Positions 23,551 to 32,203 of a DNA stretch of 64,000 bases are shown here, piece after piece. The position numbers were made by a program, and so were the translations under genes. The first letter of the stretch is position 1. The number at the start of each line of letters is the position of its first letter. The DNA is from Cetobacterium sp050033475 (GTDB lineage Bacteria; Fusobacteriota; Fusobacteriia; Fusobacteriales; Fusobacteriaceae), in the NCBI RefSeq assembly GCF_050033475.1, contig NZ_CP188319.1, positions 1,426,001 to 1,490,000 of the forward strand, given 5' to 3'. Below the pieces are notes generated by a model. The model had not been told where the DNA came from and made no database searches. It was given only the letters and a program-made list of their open reading frames with translations.

Positions 23551-23691
23551 CTTATGAATACCTCTATAGATTTTATATTTTATAACAATATTGTCAAACC
23601 ATCTAAGTAGTAACCCGAAAAAAAGTAAAGGAAACAGATAAACTTTAGCTCCCCAATCTACTAAAAGATTTGTCTTTTTATTAGAAAACAT
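23530..23691 (-). CDS. Small membrane protein gene (53 residues), unannotated type
   Basis: On the minus strand an ATG at 23691 is preceded by AAGAGGTGTGGA, a fair ribosome site, and opens a 53-residue frame. The product has a hydrophilic start, one hydrophobic helix (about residues 17-30, rich in Leu/Phe) followed by Arg/Lys, and a basic, aromatic C-terminus ending W-Y-Y, the layout of a single-pass membrane protein with cytoplasmic basic tail. Its stop overlaps the antiporter stop by 4 bp. It fills the otherwise gene-free stretch between the antiporter and the amino acid permease. I know no homologue. Confidence 0.5.
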   Translation of the reverse strand: MFSNKKTNLLVDWGAKVYLFPLLFFGLLLRWFDNIVIKYKIYRGIHKKKNWYY

Positions 23692-23871
23692 TCCACACCT
23701 CTTAAAAAAATTTAGATATTTAATTATATAACGTACTGTTTATTTAATCAAGTCCAATAATTTTTCTGTATAAGTAGAAATTTTCCTTGTTAAAAGAAAA
23801 AATACGTGATAAAATTTTTTGAAATTATTATACTAAATTTATAGTAACACAGTATATGGGAGGAACACATT

Positions 23872-25200
23872 ATGAGGGACAAATTAGAAGGAAGATATGG
23901 TTTTTCCGTAGCTGTTTCCATGGTTGTTGGAATAGTTATTGGAATTGGAATCTTCTTCAAAGCTACTCAAATTTTAACTGCTGCTGGAATGAACCCTAAA
24001 ATAGCTCTACTTGCATGGGCACTTGGAGGAGCGATTTCTATAATTTCCGGTCTTACTGCCGCCGAGGTTGGTGCGGCCATTCCTGAAACTGGAGGAATGA
24101 TAGCTTGGATAAAAAGAATTTATGGGCCTAAGACGGCATTTTTAGTTGGATGGGCACAAATGATAATATATTTCCCTGCTTTGATTGGAATTATATCTTA
24201 TTATTTTGCATTTTTTACAACAAACTTTTTAGGAATAGAGGCAACACCTGGAGTTTTAATTCCAATTTCCTTTGGGGTAATGACACTGGTTTATGTACTT
24301 AATGTATTCACTAATAGAGTTGGAGGAATTATTCAAACTTCCGCCACAGTTGCAAAATTAATTCCACTTGGACTTATAACAGTTTTTGGACTATTATCAG
24401 CCAATAATCATCTGGGAGCTTTACATGTATCTCAAAAAGCACTGGAAAATACATCTTCACCTATTTTACTTTTAGGTTTAGCATTGGTTCCAGTTATGTT
24501 TGCCTTTGACGGTTGGATCTTCGTTGGAACAATTGCTGGGGATTTAAAAAATGTTAAAAAGGATCTACCTAGAGCAATTATTCTAGGAATTGGATTCATA
24601 GCTATATTCTATCTACTATTAAACTATTCACTTTTAAAAGTTTTCCCAGCTGAGGAACTTGTTGAAAAGGGAATGTTTGGAGTAGCTGAAAGATTATTTG
24701 GAAACATGGGAGCAAGATTTGTTTTCCTAGGAATTATGATTTCTGCCTTTGGTGGACTTAATGGAATGACAATGGCTTCTACTAGAATTCCTTATACTTT
24801 AGCAATTGAAGGACATCTACCTAAGGAGAAATTCTTCTCTAAGGTTGATGAAAAAAATAGACAGCCAATTAACTCTTCAATATTTATGTATGTTATGGCT
24901 TGTATTGTTCTATCACTTATGTTTATCACAGGACAAGTTGATGTATTTGGAGATATTCCAGTGGCACTATTCTGGTTATTCTACTGTTTAGTATTCATTG
25001 GATTATTTATCCTAAGAAAGAGAGAACCAAATATGGAAAGACCATACAAAGTTCCTCTATATCCAATTATTCCACTACTTGCTTTAATCGGTGGAGGTTC
25101 AATATTTATATATGCTACCATAGCTAACCCTATGTACATGGCAATATCCTTAGTAATTACATTTATTGGATTATTAGTATATAAGCCTAAGGCAAAATAA
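23872..25200 (+). CDS. APC-family amino acid permease
   Basis: The 442-residue protein has 12 predicted helices and the APC start V-G-I-V-I-G-I-G-I-F-F-K-A (unwound helix 1 that binds the substrate backbone), A-E-V-G-A-A-I-P-E-T-G-G in helix 2, and F-A-F-D-G-W-I-F-V-G in helix 6. It most resembles the LAT/SteT branch of amino acid exchangers; substrate is not determinable. GGGAGGAA precedes the ATG. It is a single gene terminated just before cobO. Confidence 0.9.
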   Translation: MRDKLEGRYGFSVAVSMVVGIVIGIGIFFKATQILTAAGMNPKIALLAWALGGAISIISGLTAAEVGAAIPETGGMIAWIKRIYGPKTAFLVGWAQMIIYFPALIGIISYYFAFFTTNFLGIEATPGVLIPISFGVMTLVYVLNVFTNRVGGIIQTSATVAKLIPLGLITVFGLLSANNHLGALHVSQKALENTSSPILLLGLALVPVMFAFDGWIFVGTIAGDLKNVKKDLPRAIILGIGFIAIFYLLLNYSLLKVFPAEELVEKGMFGVAERLFGNMGARFVFLGIMISAFGGLNGMTMASTRIPYTLAIEGHLPKEKFFSKVDEKNRQPINSSIFMYVMACIVLSLMFITGQVDVFGDIPVALFWLFYCLVFIGLFILRKREPNMERPYKVPLYPIIPLLALIGGGSIFIYATIANPMYMAISLVITFIGLLVYKPKAK

Positions 25201-25253
25201 AAATAAACCCTAGAAGGAAAATCAATATCTATGTATAATGGATATATAGATTG

Positions 25254-25272
25254 ACCCTCTGGGGTATTTTTT
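25254..25272 (+). terminator. Terminator between the permease and cobO
   Basis: ACCC-TCTG-GGGT hairpin followed by ATTTTTTATT. The short stem makes it moderate in strength; a longer imperfect stem with CCCTAGAAGG further upstream is possible. Confidence 0.6.
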
Positions 25273-25291
25273 ATTATAAGGAAGTGGTTAA

Positions 25292-25807
25292 ATGAAAGGC
25301 TATGTACATGTTTATACAGGAAATGGTAAGGGAAAAACTACAGCCAGTTTAGGATTAGCTGTGAGAGCTTTAGGAAATAACATGAAAGTGTATATTGGTC
25401 AGTTTATGAAGGGACAAAAATATGGGGAACTTAATATTTTTGAAAAATTAGAAGTACCTGTGGAAAGATTTGGAACAGAGAATTGCATCATATCTCCAAG
25501 TCATGTGACTGAATTAGATAGACAAAAAGCCAAGGACGGTTATAACCGTGTTAAGGAAATCCTTTTAAGTAATAAGTATGATCTGGTTATTTTAGATGAA
25601 ATTTGTATCTGTCCATATTTTAATTTAATAACCCCAGAGGAAATTTTAGAACTTATAGAAATAAAGCCTAAGAAAACTGAACTTGTGCTAACAGGAAGAT
25701 ATGCACCTAGCGAAGTTATGGAAAAGGCTGATTTAGTAACTGAAATGAGAGAGATAAAACACTACTATTCCAAGGGTGTTTTAGCAAGAGATGGTATAGA
25801 GAGATAA
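25292..25807 (+). CDS. cobO: Corrinoid (cob(I)yrinic acid a,c-diamide) adenosyltransferase, CobO/BtuR type
   Basis: The 171-residue protein has the P-loop T-G-N-G-K-G-K-T-T at residues 9-17 and the family pattern Y-I-G-Q-F-M-K-G and L-D-E-I-C. It transfers the adenosyl group of ATP to reduced corrinoids, making coenzyme B12 forms. No other cobalamin gene is next to it, so it may serve salvage of imported corrinoids. AAGGAAGTGG lies 5 nt before the ATG. It ends before a strong terminator shared with the convergent transporter gene. Confidence 0.93.
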   Translation: MKGYVHVYTGNGKGKTTASLGLAVRALGNNMKVYIGQFMKGQKYGELNIFEKLEVPVERFGTENCIISPSHVTELDRQKAKDGYNRVKEILLSNKYDLVILDEICICPYFNLITPEEILELIEIKPKKTELVLTGRYAPSEVMEKADLVTEMREIKHYYSKGVLARDGIER

Positions 25808-25852
25808 TAAAAAAGGTTCAATTTCCTTTCTTAGGAAATTGGACCTTTTAAA
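25808..25852. terminator. Bidirectional terminator
   Basis: AAAGGTTCAATTTCC pairs with GGAAATTGGACCTTT around a short loop, with A and T runs on both sides. Confidence 0.9.
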
Positions 25853-25853
25853 T

Positions 25854-27152
25854 TTAGAATAAAACCCCACCAATTACTCCGGCTATTAAAAGAGGAATAC
25901 TATAATGGAGAAAAGTTGGAATACAAGTATCCCTTATATGATTATGTTGACCATCTGCATTTAATCCTGCAGTTGGACCCAAGGTAGAATCCGAAGCTGG
26001 AGAACCAGCATCTCCCAAAGCTCCTGCACAGGCTATTAAAACAATGGTACCTAAAGGAGAAACTCCAAGTTCTATACATAGGGGAACATAAATAGCTGCT
26101 AAAATAGGAACTGTACCAAAGGATGTTCCGATTCCCATGGTAACAAAAAGCCCCACTAAAAGCATAACAAATGAACCCATTAATTTACTACCCCCAACAA
26201 CACCAACAACACTTTGAACAAGAGGAGCAATTGCACCAGTATTTCTAATTACACTACCATAACCAGCAGCAACTAACATAGTGAAAGCAATTAACCCCAT
26301 AATACCAATTCCCCCATTGATTAATCCATCAATGTCATTCCATTTAATAACTTTAGTAATTAACATAAATCCTATGGCAGCAATGGCTCCCAATGGTAAA
26401 GAACCAGTATATAGTTGAATTCCAAAAGCTATTACAGCGGAAACTAAAGTATACCAATGTTTTAACTCCATTTTTTTAGGGGCCTCTTCCTGAACTCCGG
26501 CCACTGTTAAATTTTTATAATTTCTAGGTTTTCCATAACTAATAAAAACAGCAGTTAAAAGACCTACTACCATAGCTAAACCTAAAATCCAAGTTGCTTT
26601 CCAAACTTGATTGAGCTCAATATTTAATCCATTACTTACAATTTGATCTCTAAGAATCCCATGAAAAATTAATCCAAAGCCAACTGGAAGAACAATGTAA
26701 GGCATCTTTAGTCCAAAAGTTAAAGAACAAGCCATGGCTCTTCGATCCATTTTTAATTCATCCATGAGTTTTAATAGGGGAGGAATTAATATAGGAATGA
26801 AAGCTATGTGCACGGGAATTAAATTTTGTGAAAGACAAGCTATTGTAGAAATAATCAAAGCAAGTATCCATTTTTTCCCGCTAACAACTTTTGAAATTTT
26901 TTTTGATAAGAGTGTGGCAACTCCAGTGCTATTAATAGCAACGGCTAAAGTTCCTAAAAGGATATAACTTAAAGCAGTTTCAGAATTTCCACCCATACCA
27001 ACTATTAGAGTCTTCATTGTTTCACTAACTCCAATTCCTGAAGTTACTCCAGCAACTAAGGCAGCAACTAATATAGCTAAAATTACATTTAACTTTAATA
27101 AACTGAGTATAATCATAGTAGAAACAGAGAGTATTACTGGATTAAAAATCAT
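25854..27152 (-). CDS. NhaC/YuiF-like Na+-linked transporter, probable histidine carrier
   Basis: The 432-residue protein has 11-12 membrane segments and belongs to the Na+/H+ antiporter-like group that includes YuiF, with Q-N-L-I-P-V-H-I-A-F-I-P and G-T-S-F-G-T-V-P-I-L-A-A motifs and a conserved G-D-A-G-S-P-A-S-D near the C-terminus. Several members near hut or arginine genes act as amino acid carriers. It is the last gene of the leftward ROK-hutH operon, 41 nt after hutH, so it most likely imports histidine (or expels a product). This substrate is inferred from position. Confidence 0.75.
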   Translation of the reverse strand: MIFNPVILSVSTMIILSLLKLNVILAILVAALVAGVTSGIGVSETMKTLIVGMGGNSETALSYILLGTLAVAINSTGVATLLSKKISKVVSGKKWILALIISTIACLSQNLIPVHIAFIPILIPPLLKLMDELKMDRRAMACSLTFGLKMPYIVLPVGFGLIFHGILRDQIVSNGLNIELNQVWKATWILGLAMVVGLLTAVFISYGKPRNYKNLTVAGVQEEAPKKMELKHWYTLVSAVIAFGIQLYTGSLPLGAIAAIGFMLITKVIKWNDIDGLINGGIGIMGLIAFTMLVAAGYGSVIRNTGAIAPLVQSVVGVVGGSKLMGSFVMLLVGLFVTMGIGTSFGTVPILAAIYVPLCIELGVSPLGTIVLIACAGALGDAGSPASDSTLGPTAGLNADGQHNHIRDTCIPTFLHYSIPLLIAGVIGGVLF

Positions 27153-27193
27153 ATTGCCCTCCTATTCAATTTGATATCTTTAGTGATAAAATT

Positions 27194-28735
27194 CTAACTT
27201 TTGATATGATGATTTTCTCTTTCTAAAGAATCAACAATTAAATTCTTCTTGATTACCTCTTCAACTTTATCTATATCAGGATACATAACTCTATCCTCAC
27301 TGTAATATGTTACATTTTCTCTAATTATTTTATAAGCCTCTTTAGTCATTAGACCAAGAGAGTCATTGGATTTTTTTAAATCAATTGCTTGACAAGCACA
27401 AAGCATTTCCATAGCTATAACTTTTCTAGCATTTCCTAAAATCTCTCCAGCTTTTCTAGCGGCAATTGTTCCCATGGAAACGTGATCCTCTTGGTTAGCT
27501 GAAGATGGAATTGAATCCACCGATGCAGGGTGAGCTAAAACTTTATTTTCTGAAACTAAAGAAGCAGCACTATATTGAACAATCATAAATCCTGAATTAA
27601 CTCCACCTTTTTCAACTAAAAATGCAGGCAATCCATTATTTAATTGCGGATTAACAAGTCTTTCTATTCTTCTTTCAGATATATTAGCCATTTCAGAAAG
27701 AGCTATTCCTAAGAAATCAAATGGTAAGGCCATTGGTTGTCCATGGAAATTTCCACCAGAAATAACTTGATCTTCATCAACGAAGATAATTGGATTATCC
27801 GTGACAGCATTCATTTCTATTTCCACTTTTGTTTTTATAAAATTGAAGGCGTCCTTACTTGCTCCGTGAATTTGAGGAATACATCTTAAAGAATAAGGAT
27901 CTTGAGTTCTTAATTCCCCTTGTTTTGTTATACATTTACTTCCTTTTAATATTTTTCTTATATTTTCAGCTGTTGTCATTTGTCCAGCATGAGGTCTAAC
28001 TTTATGAACTTTTTTATCAAAAGCACAAATAATTCCATTTAGTGCTTCCATACTTAAAGCTCCTGCTAAATCAAGATGTTTCATTAAGTTTAAAGCATCA
28101 TATGTAACGTGAGCTCCAATAGAAGTCATAACCTGAGTTCCATTTATAAGAGCCAGTCCCTCTTTTGATGAAAGAGATTCTAATATTTTAATATTTGCTT
28201 TTTCCATTGCTTCTTTTCCAGAAAGAAGTTCATTATTATAGAAAGCTTTTCCTAAACCAAGCATAACTAATACCATGTGAGAAAGAGGTGCTAAATCACC
28301 AGAAGCTCCTAAGGAACCTTTTTCAGGGATATATGGAGTTACATTTTTATTTAACATTTCAACAAGAGTATCTAAAGTTATTTTTCTAGCTCCAGAATGT
28401 CCTTTACAAAGATTAACAACACGTAACATCATAATTCCTCTAACATATTCAATCGCCAAAGGATTTCCAACTCCACAGGCATGACTCATTATTAGATTTT
28501 TTTGTAGAGCTTCAGTTTCATTTTCAGAAATAGCTTGATCAGAAAACTTTCCAAAACCAGTAGTTATTCCATAGCAAACTCTTTGATCTGCTACGTATCT
28601 TTCAACTAATTCTCTAGCTTTTTCAACATCCTTATATACCTCTTCTGAAATTTTTACTTTGTAACCTCTTCTAGTAATGTTCATAAGATCTTCTAATAAA
28701 ATATCCTTTTTTTCAATCACATAAGTATTTTTCAT
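27194..28735 (-). CDS. hutH: Histidine ammonia-lyase
   Basis: HutH deaminates L-histidine to trans-urocanate. The start at 28735 follows AAGGAGGAAGTA, which itself overlaps the end of the ROK gene; an in-frame ATG at 28759 lacks a site. The 513-residue protein contains the Ala144-Ser145-Gly146 triad in S-L-G-A-S-G-D-L-A-P, which cyclises to the MIO electrophile, plus Y-G-I-T-T-G-F-G near residue 55 and E-N/Q-D-H-V-S motifs in the C-terminal half. Gene order (regulator-hutH-transporter) places the first step of the pathway with uptake and control. Confidence 0.97.
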   Translation of the reverse strand: MKNTYVIEKKDILLEDLMNITRRGYKVKISEEVYKDVEKARELVERYVADQRVCYGITTGFGKFSDQAISENETEALQKNLIMSHACGVGNPLAIEYVRGIMMLRVVNLCKGHSGARKITLDTLVEMLNKNVTPYIPEKGSLGASGDLAPLSHMVLVMLGLGKAFYNNELLSGKEAMEKANIKILESLSSKEGLALINGTQVMTSIGAHVTYDALNLMKHLDLAGALSMEALNGIICAFDKKVHKVRPHAGQMTTAENIRKILKGSKCITKQGELRTQDPYSLRCIPQIHGASKDAFNFIKTKVEIEMNAVTDNPIIFVDEDQVISGGNFHGQPMALPFDFLGIALSEMANISERRIERLVNPQLNNGLPAFLVEKGGVNSGFMIVQYSAASLVSENKVLAHPASVDSIPSSANQEDHVSMGTIAARKAGEILGNARKVIAMEMLCACQAIDLKKSNDSLGLMTKEAYKIIRENVTYYSEDRVMYPDIDKVEEVIKKNLIVDSLERENHHIKS

Positions 28736-28745
28736 TACTTCCTCC

Positions 28746-29882
28746 TTAGAATAATTCATCTATTAATGGTAACATTACGGCTCCAAGAGAAACACTTCGT
28801 TCTCCTAAATTTGAAAATACAATTGTTTCACTACCTCTAAAAAAAATATTTTCATTGTATATTTTTTTTATTAATTCATCTTTAAAAAATTCCTTATACT
28901 GAGAAATATTTCCTGAAATAATAATTTTTTCTGGATTATACATAAAAATGATATTTTTAATACCTATAGACAAATAGTCTAAATAATTTTCAAAAATTTC
29001 TTTAATTTGTTTATTTTCAAAATTTTCATTTTTAAATACATCTTTTAATTTAACTATATTAGGATTAATTTTTTGTATTTCTTCAATTAGAGATAATTCA
29101 GAAGAGTATTTTCCCCAACATCCTTTATTTCCACATTCACATAAAAGGCCATTAAAATTTATAATCATGTGATTGACTCTAGAGGCTTTCAAAAAGAATT
29201 CTCCATAAAAATCTTTTTCTTTAAAATTTGACATATTTAAAGTACTTGAAATATTAAGAACTACAAAGCTAGAAAATTCTTTTCCAATTCCTAAAAATTT
29301 TTCAGTTATTGCACAAAGGTTAGCTTCGTTATCAATAAGAATTTTTAAGTTGTATTTCTTAGATAAAACTTTAATTTTATTTAAATCGATTCTGATAGAT
29401 GGGGTAATTTCGATTATATTATTATGGTTATCAATAATTCCAGGTATAGATATTCCAATACCTATAATTTTTTCTTTTACTTGGTCATTGATCTCACTGA
29501 AAAATTCATCTAAAGCATCATCAATTTTTTCTATTAAAGTTTCTTTAAAAAAGTCATCTTTTATAACAATTTCTTTTAATACTTCACCTCGTTCGTTTCC
29601 AAGATATATTTTTAAGGCATTTAGATGTACAGATATTCCTATACTATAGAAGAAATTTTTTTCTAAGGAATAATATTGTGCCTTTCTTCCTGAACCAGAC
29701 CCTATTTTTAAATCCTCTTTGATAATGTTGGCATTTAAAAATTTATTAATAATAGTTTTTACAGTTGGAAAGCTTATATTTAAGTCATTAGAAATATCAG
29801 CTATAGATAAGTTTGTTTGTTTTTGATAGATATAATGAAATACTTTTTTTTCATTACTTTCTTTTATTTTTTTTTGATACAT
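28746..29882 (-). CDS. ROK-family transcriptional regulator of the hut cluster
   Basis: The 378-residue protein has an N-terminal winged helix (about residues 15-65, N-L-S-I-A-D-I-S-N-D-L-N-I-S-F-P-T-V) and a ROK domain with the zinc motif C-E-C-G-N-K-G-C. ROK repressors such as NagC and XylR usually bind sugars; here the gene overlaps hutH's ribosome site and starts the hutH operon, so it is probably the hut regulator. Usual hut regulators are HutC (GntR) or HutP, so this would be a different solution. A palindrome between the divergent promoters, ATTAGA-N6-TCTAAT, is its likely site. The effector cannot be told. Confidence 0.82.
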   Translation of the reverse strand: MYQKKIKESNEKKVFHYIYQKQTNLSIADISNDLNISFPTVKTIINKFLNANIIKEDLKIGSGSGRKAQYYSLEKNFFYSIGISVHLNALKIYLGNERGEVLKEIVIKDDFFKETLIEKIDDALDEFFSEINDQVKEKIIGIGISIPGIIDNHNNIIEITPSIRIDLNKIKVLSKKYNLKILIDNEANLCAITEKFLGIGKEFSSFVVLNISSTLNMSNFKEKDFYGEFFLKASRVNHMIINFNGLLCECGNKGCWGKYSSELSLIEEIQKINPNIVKLKDVFKNENFENKQIKEIFENYLDYLSIGIKNIIFMYNPEKIIISGNISQYKEFFKDELIKKIYNENIFFRGSETIVFSNLGERSVSLGAVMLPLIDELF

Positions 29883-29919
29883 TTATTCCTCCAAAGCTAT
29901 TCTTAAAACTAATTTAGTA

Positions 29920-29937
29920 ATTAGATGTATTTCTAAT
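29920..29937. promoter_or_regulatory. Candidate ROK operator
   Basis: ATTAGA-N6-TCTAAT, a perfect 6-bp inverted repeat with 6-nt spacer, lies just downstream of the leftward -10. A half-site-like ATTAGAAA occurs at about 30012, near the hutU promoter. Confidence 0.45.
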
Positions 29938-29942
29938 CAATG

Positions 29943-29971
29943 TATATACCTTCAAAAAAAATTAAAGTCAA
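29943..29971 (-). promoter_or_regulatory. Promoter of the ROK-hutH-transporter operon
   Basis: On the minus strand TTGACT (29971-29966) and TATATA (29948-29943) with 17-nt spacing. Confidence 0.6.
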
Positions 29972-30025
29972 CATTTGTTTTTTTAAATTTTTTTTCACCT
30001 GTATTTAACCATTAGAAACACTTTG

Positions 30026-30055
30026 TTGGATGATATTGTATTTTTTTTGTATAAT
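30026..30055 (+). promoter_or_regulatory. Promoter of the hutU operon
   Basis: TTGGAT (30026-30031) and TATAAT (30050-30055) with 18-nt spacing, leaving a leader of about 115 nt. Confidence 0.5.
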
Positions 30056-30177
30056 AACCATTTAAAATATATATTATGTTTTTAATATCTTTCAAGGTAT
30101 TAACATTATCAGAAGTTGAATTTTTTTATACGTTATCATAGTCATTTTAAAAATATAAAGTATGGAGGTTTTAAATT

Positions 30178-32193
30178 ATGCTAAATCAAGAAATTTTCAA
30201 TGCTATGACTATTAAATTAACAGCCTGTGATATCCCTTTAGAAATGCCTAAAATTGATCCTAAAGTTAGAAGAGCTCCTAAAAGAGTTGTACATTTAGAA
30301 AAAGATGAAATTGCACTAGCCTTAAAAAATGCTTTGAGATATATTCCAGAAGAATTCCACGAGATGTTAGCACCTGAATTTTTAGAAGAGCTTAATAATT
30401 ATGGAAGAATATATGGATATAGATTTAGACCTGAAGGAAATATTCATGGAAAACCAATTTTTGAATATGAAGGAAAATGTACAGATGCCAAAGCAATTCA
30501 GGTTATGATAGATAATAATCTAGATTTCGATATAGCTCTTTATCCATATGAACTTGTTACCTACGGTGAAACAGGACAAGTTTGTCAAAACTGGATGCAA
30601 TATAGATTAATTAAGAAATATCTTGAAAATATAACAATGGATCAAACTTTAGTTGTGGCTTCAGGACATCCAACGGGATTATTTAAATCTCATCCATCGG
30701 CACCAAGAGTTATTATAACTAATGGACTTATGATTGGAGCCTTTGATGACTATGATAACTGGGCAAGAGGTGCTGCTCTTGGAGTAGCTAATTATGGACA
30801 GATGACTGCTGGAGGATGGATGTATATTGGTCCTCAAGGAATAGTTCATGGAACTTACTCTACAATTTTAAATGCAGGAAGACTTTTCTGTGGAGTACCT
30901 GCTGATGGAGATTTAGCTGGAAAACTATTTGTAACATCTGGACTTGGAGGAATGAGTGGAGCTCAAGGAAAAGCTACGGTTATAGCTAAGGGAGTTTCTA
31001 TTATTGCAGAGGTTGATTTATCTAGAATTCAAACTAGATTAGAGCAAGGATGGATAAATAAATTTGTTTCAACTCCTAAGGAAGCTTTTGATTTAGCTAA
31101 GGAAAAAATGGATTCAAAAACTCCATATGCCATTGCTTATTTAGGAAATATTGTAGACTTATTAGAATATGCTGATAAAAATAATGTTCATATAGATTTA
31201 TTATCTGATCAAACTTCTTGCCATGCTGTTTACGATGGAGGATATTGTCCTGTTGGAATAACCTTTGAAGAAAGAACAAGATTATTAGCAGAAGATAGAG
31301 TAACTTTTAAAAAATTAGTCGATGAAACTTTAAGAAGACACTACAATGTAATAAAAAATTTAACTAATAAAGGAGTTTATTTCTTTGACTATGGAAATAG
31401 TTTCTTAAAATCTATTTATGATATTGGAATTAATGAAATCTCTAAAAATGGAAGAGATGATAAAGGTGGATTTATATTCCCATCGTATGTGGAAGATATT
31501 TTAGGACCAGAATTATTTGACTATGGATACGGACCATTTAGATGGGTTTGTTTATCAGGAAAAAAAGAAGATCTTTTAAAAACCGATGCAGCAGCTCTTG
31601 AATTAGTTGATCCAAATAGAAGATACCAAGATAGAGATAACTATATGTGGATTAAAGATGCAGATGAAAATGGTCTTGTTGTAGGAACACAGGCTAGAAT
31701 ATTCTACCAAGATGCCATGAGTAGAACTCAAATAGCTTTAAAATTTAATGATATGGTTAGAAAAGGGGAAATTGGACCAGTTATGTTAGGTCGTGACCAT
31801 CACGATGTTTCAGGAACAGATTCTCCATTTAGAGAAACCTCAAATATAAAAGATGGAAGTAATATTATGGCCGATATGGCAACTCAATGTTTTGCAGGAA
31901 ATGCAGCTAGAGGAATGACTATGATTGCTTTACACAATGGTGGAGGAGTAGGAATTGGTAAGTCTATTAATGGTGGATTCGGTATGGTTTTAGATGGAAG
32001 TAAAAGAGTGGATAATATTTTATCTCAAGCAATGCCATGGGATGTAATGGGTGGAGTTGCAAGAAGAGCTTGGGCAAGAAATCCACATTCTATTGAAACT
32101 GTTATAGAATTTAATAAAAACAATGAGGGAACAGACCATATAACTTTACCATATATTGTAAATGAAAACTTAATCGAAAAATTAGTAAAATAA
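30178..32193 (+). CDS. hutU: Urocanate hydratase (long form)
   Basis: HutU converts urocanate to 4-imidazolone-5-propionate with NAD+ as an electrophilic catalyst. The 671-residue protein is about 115 residues longer than the Pseudomonas/Bacillus enzyme, as in the long form of anaerobes. Family signatures include Y-G-Q-M-T-A-G-G-W-M-Y-I-G, V-T-S-G-L-G-G-M-S-G-A-Q and D-Q-T-S-C-H. The C-terminal half contains L-G-R-D-H-H-D-V-S-G and H-N-G-G-G-V-G-I-G. TATGGAGG precedes the ATG. It heads the operon hutU-hutI-hutG-histidine racemase. Confidence 0.97.
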   Translation: MLNQEIFNAMTIKLTACDIPLEMPKIDPKVRRAPKRVVHLEKDEIALALKNALRYIPEEFHEMLAPEFLEELNNYGRIYGYRFRPEGNIHGKPIFEYEGKCTDAKAIQVMIDNNLDFDIALYPYELVTYGETGQVCQNWMQYRLIKKYLENITMDQTLVVASGHPTGLFKSHPSAPRVIITNGLMIGAFDDYDNWARGAALGVANYGQMTAGGWMYIGPQGIVHGTYSTILNAGRLFCGVPADGDLAGKLFVTSGLGGMSGAQGKATVIAKGVSIIAEVDLSRIQTRLEQGWINKFVSTPKEAFDLAKEKMDSKTPYAIAYLGNIVDLLEYADKNNVHIDLLSDQTSCHAVYDGGYCPVGITFEERTRLLAEDRVTFKKLVDETLRRHYNVIKNLTNKGVYFFDYGNSFLKSIYDIGINEISKNGRDDKGGFIFPSYVEDILGPELFDYGYGPFRWVCLSGKKEDLLKTDAAALELVDPNRRYQDRDNYMWIKDADENGLVVGTQARIFYQDAMSRTQIALKFNDMVRKGEIGPVMLGRDHHDVSGTDSPFRETSNIKDGSNIMADMATQCFAGNAARGMTMIALHNGGGVGIGKSINGGFGMVLDGSKRVDNILSQAMPWDVMGGVARRAWARNPHSIETVIEFNKNNEGTDHITLPYIVNENLIEKLVK

Positions 32194-32203
32194 AGGAGCT
32201 AAA

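Noticed and set aside
25251..25280. Promoter for cobO (TTGACC-18-TATAAG)
   Set aside because: The start would fall a few nt before the ATG, leaving no room for the visible ribosome site; TTGACC is part of a terminator stem.
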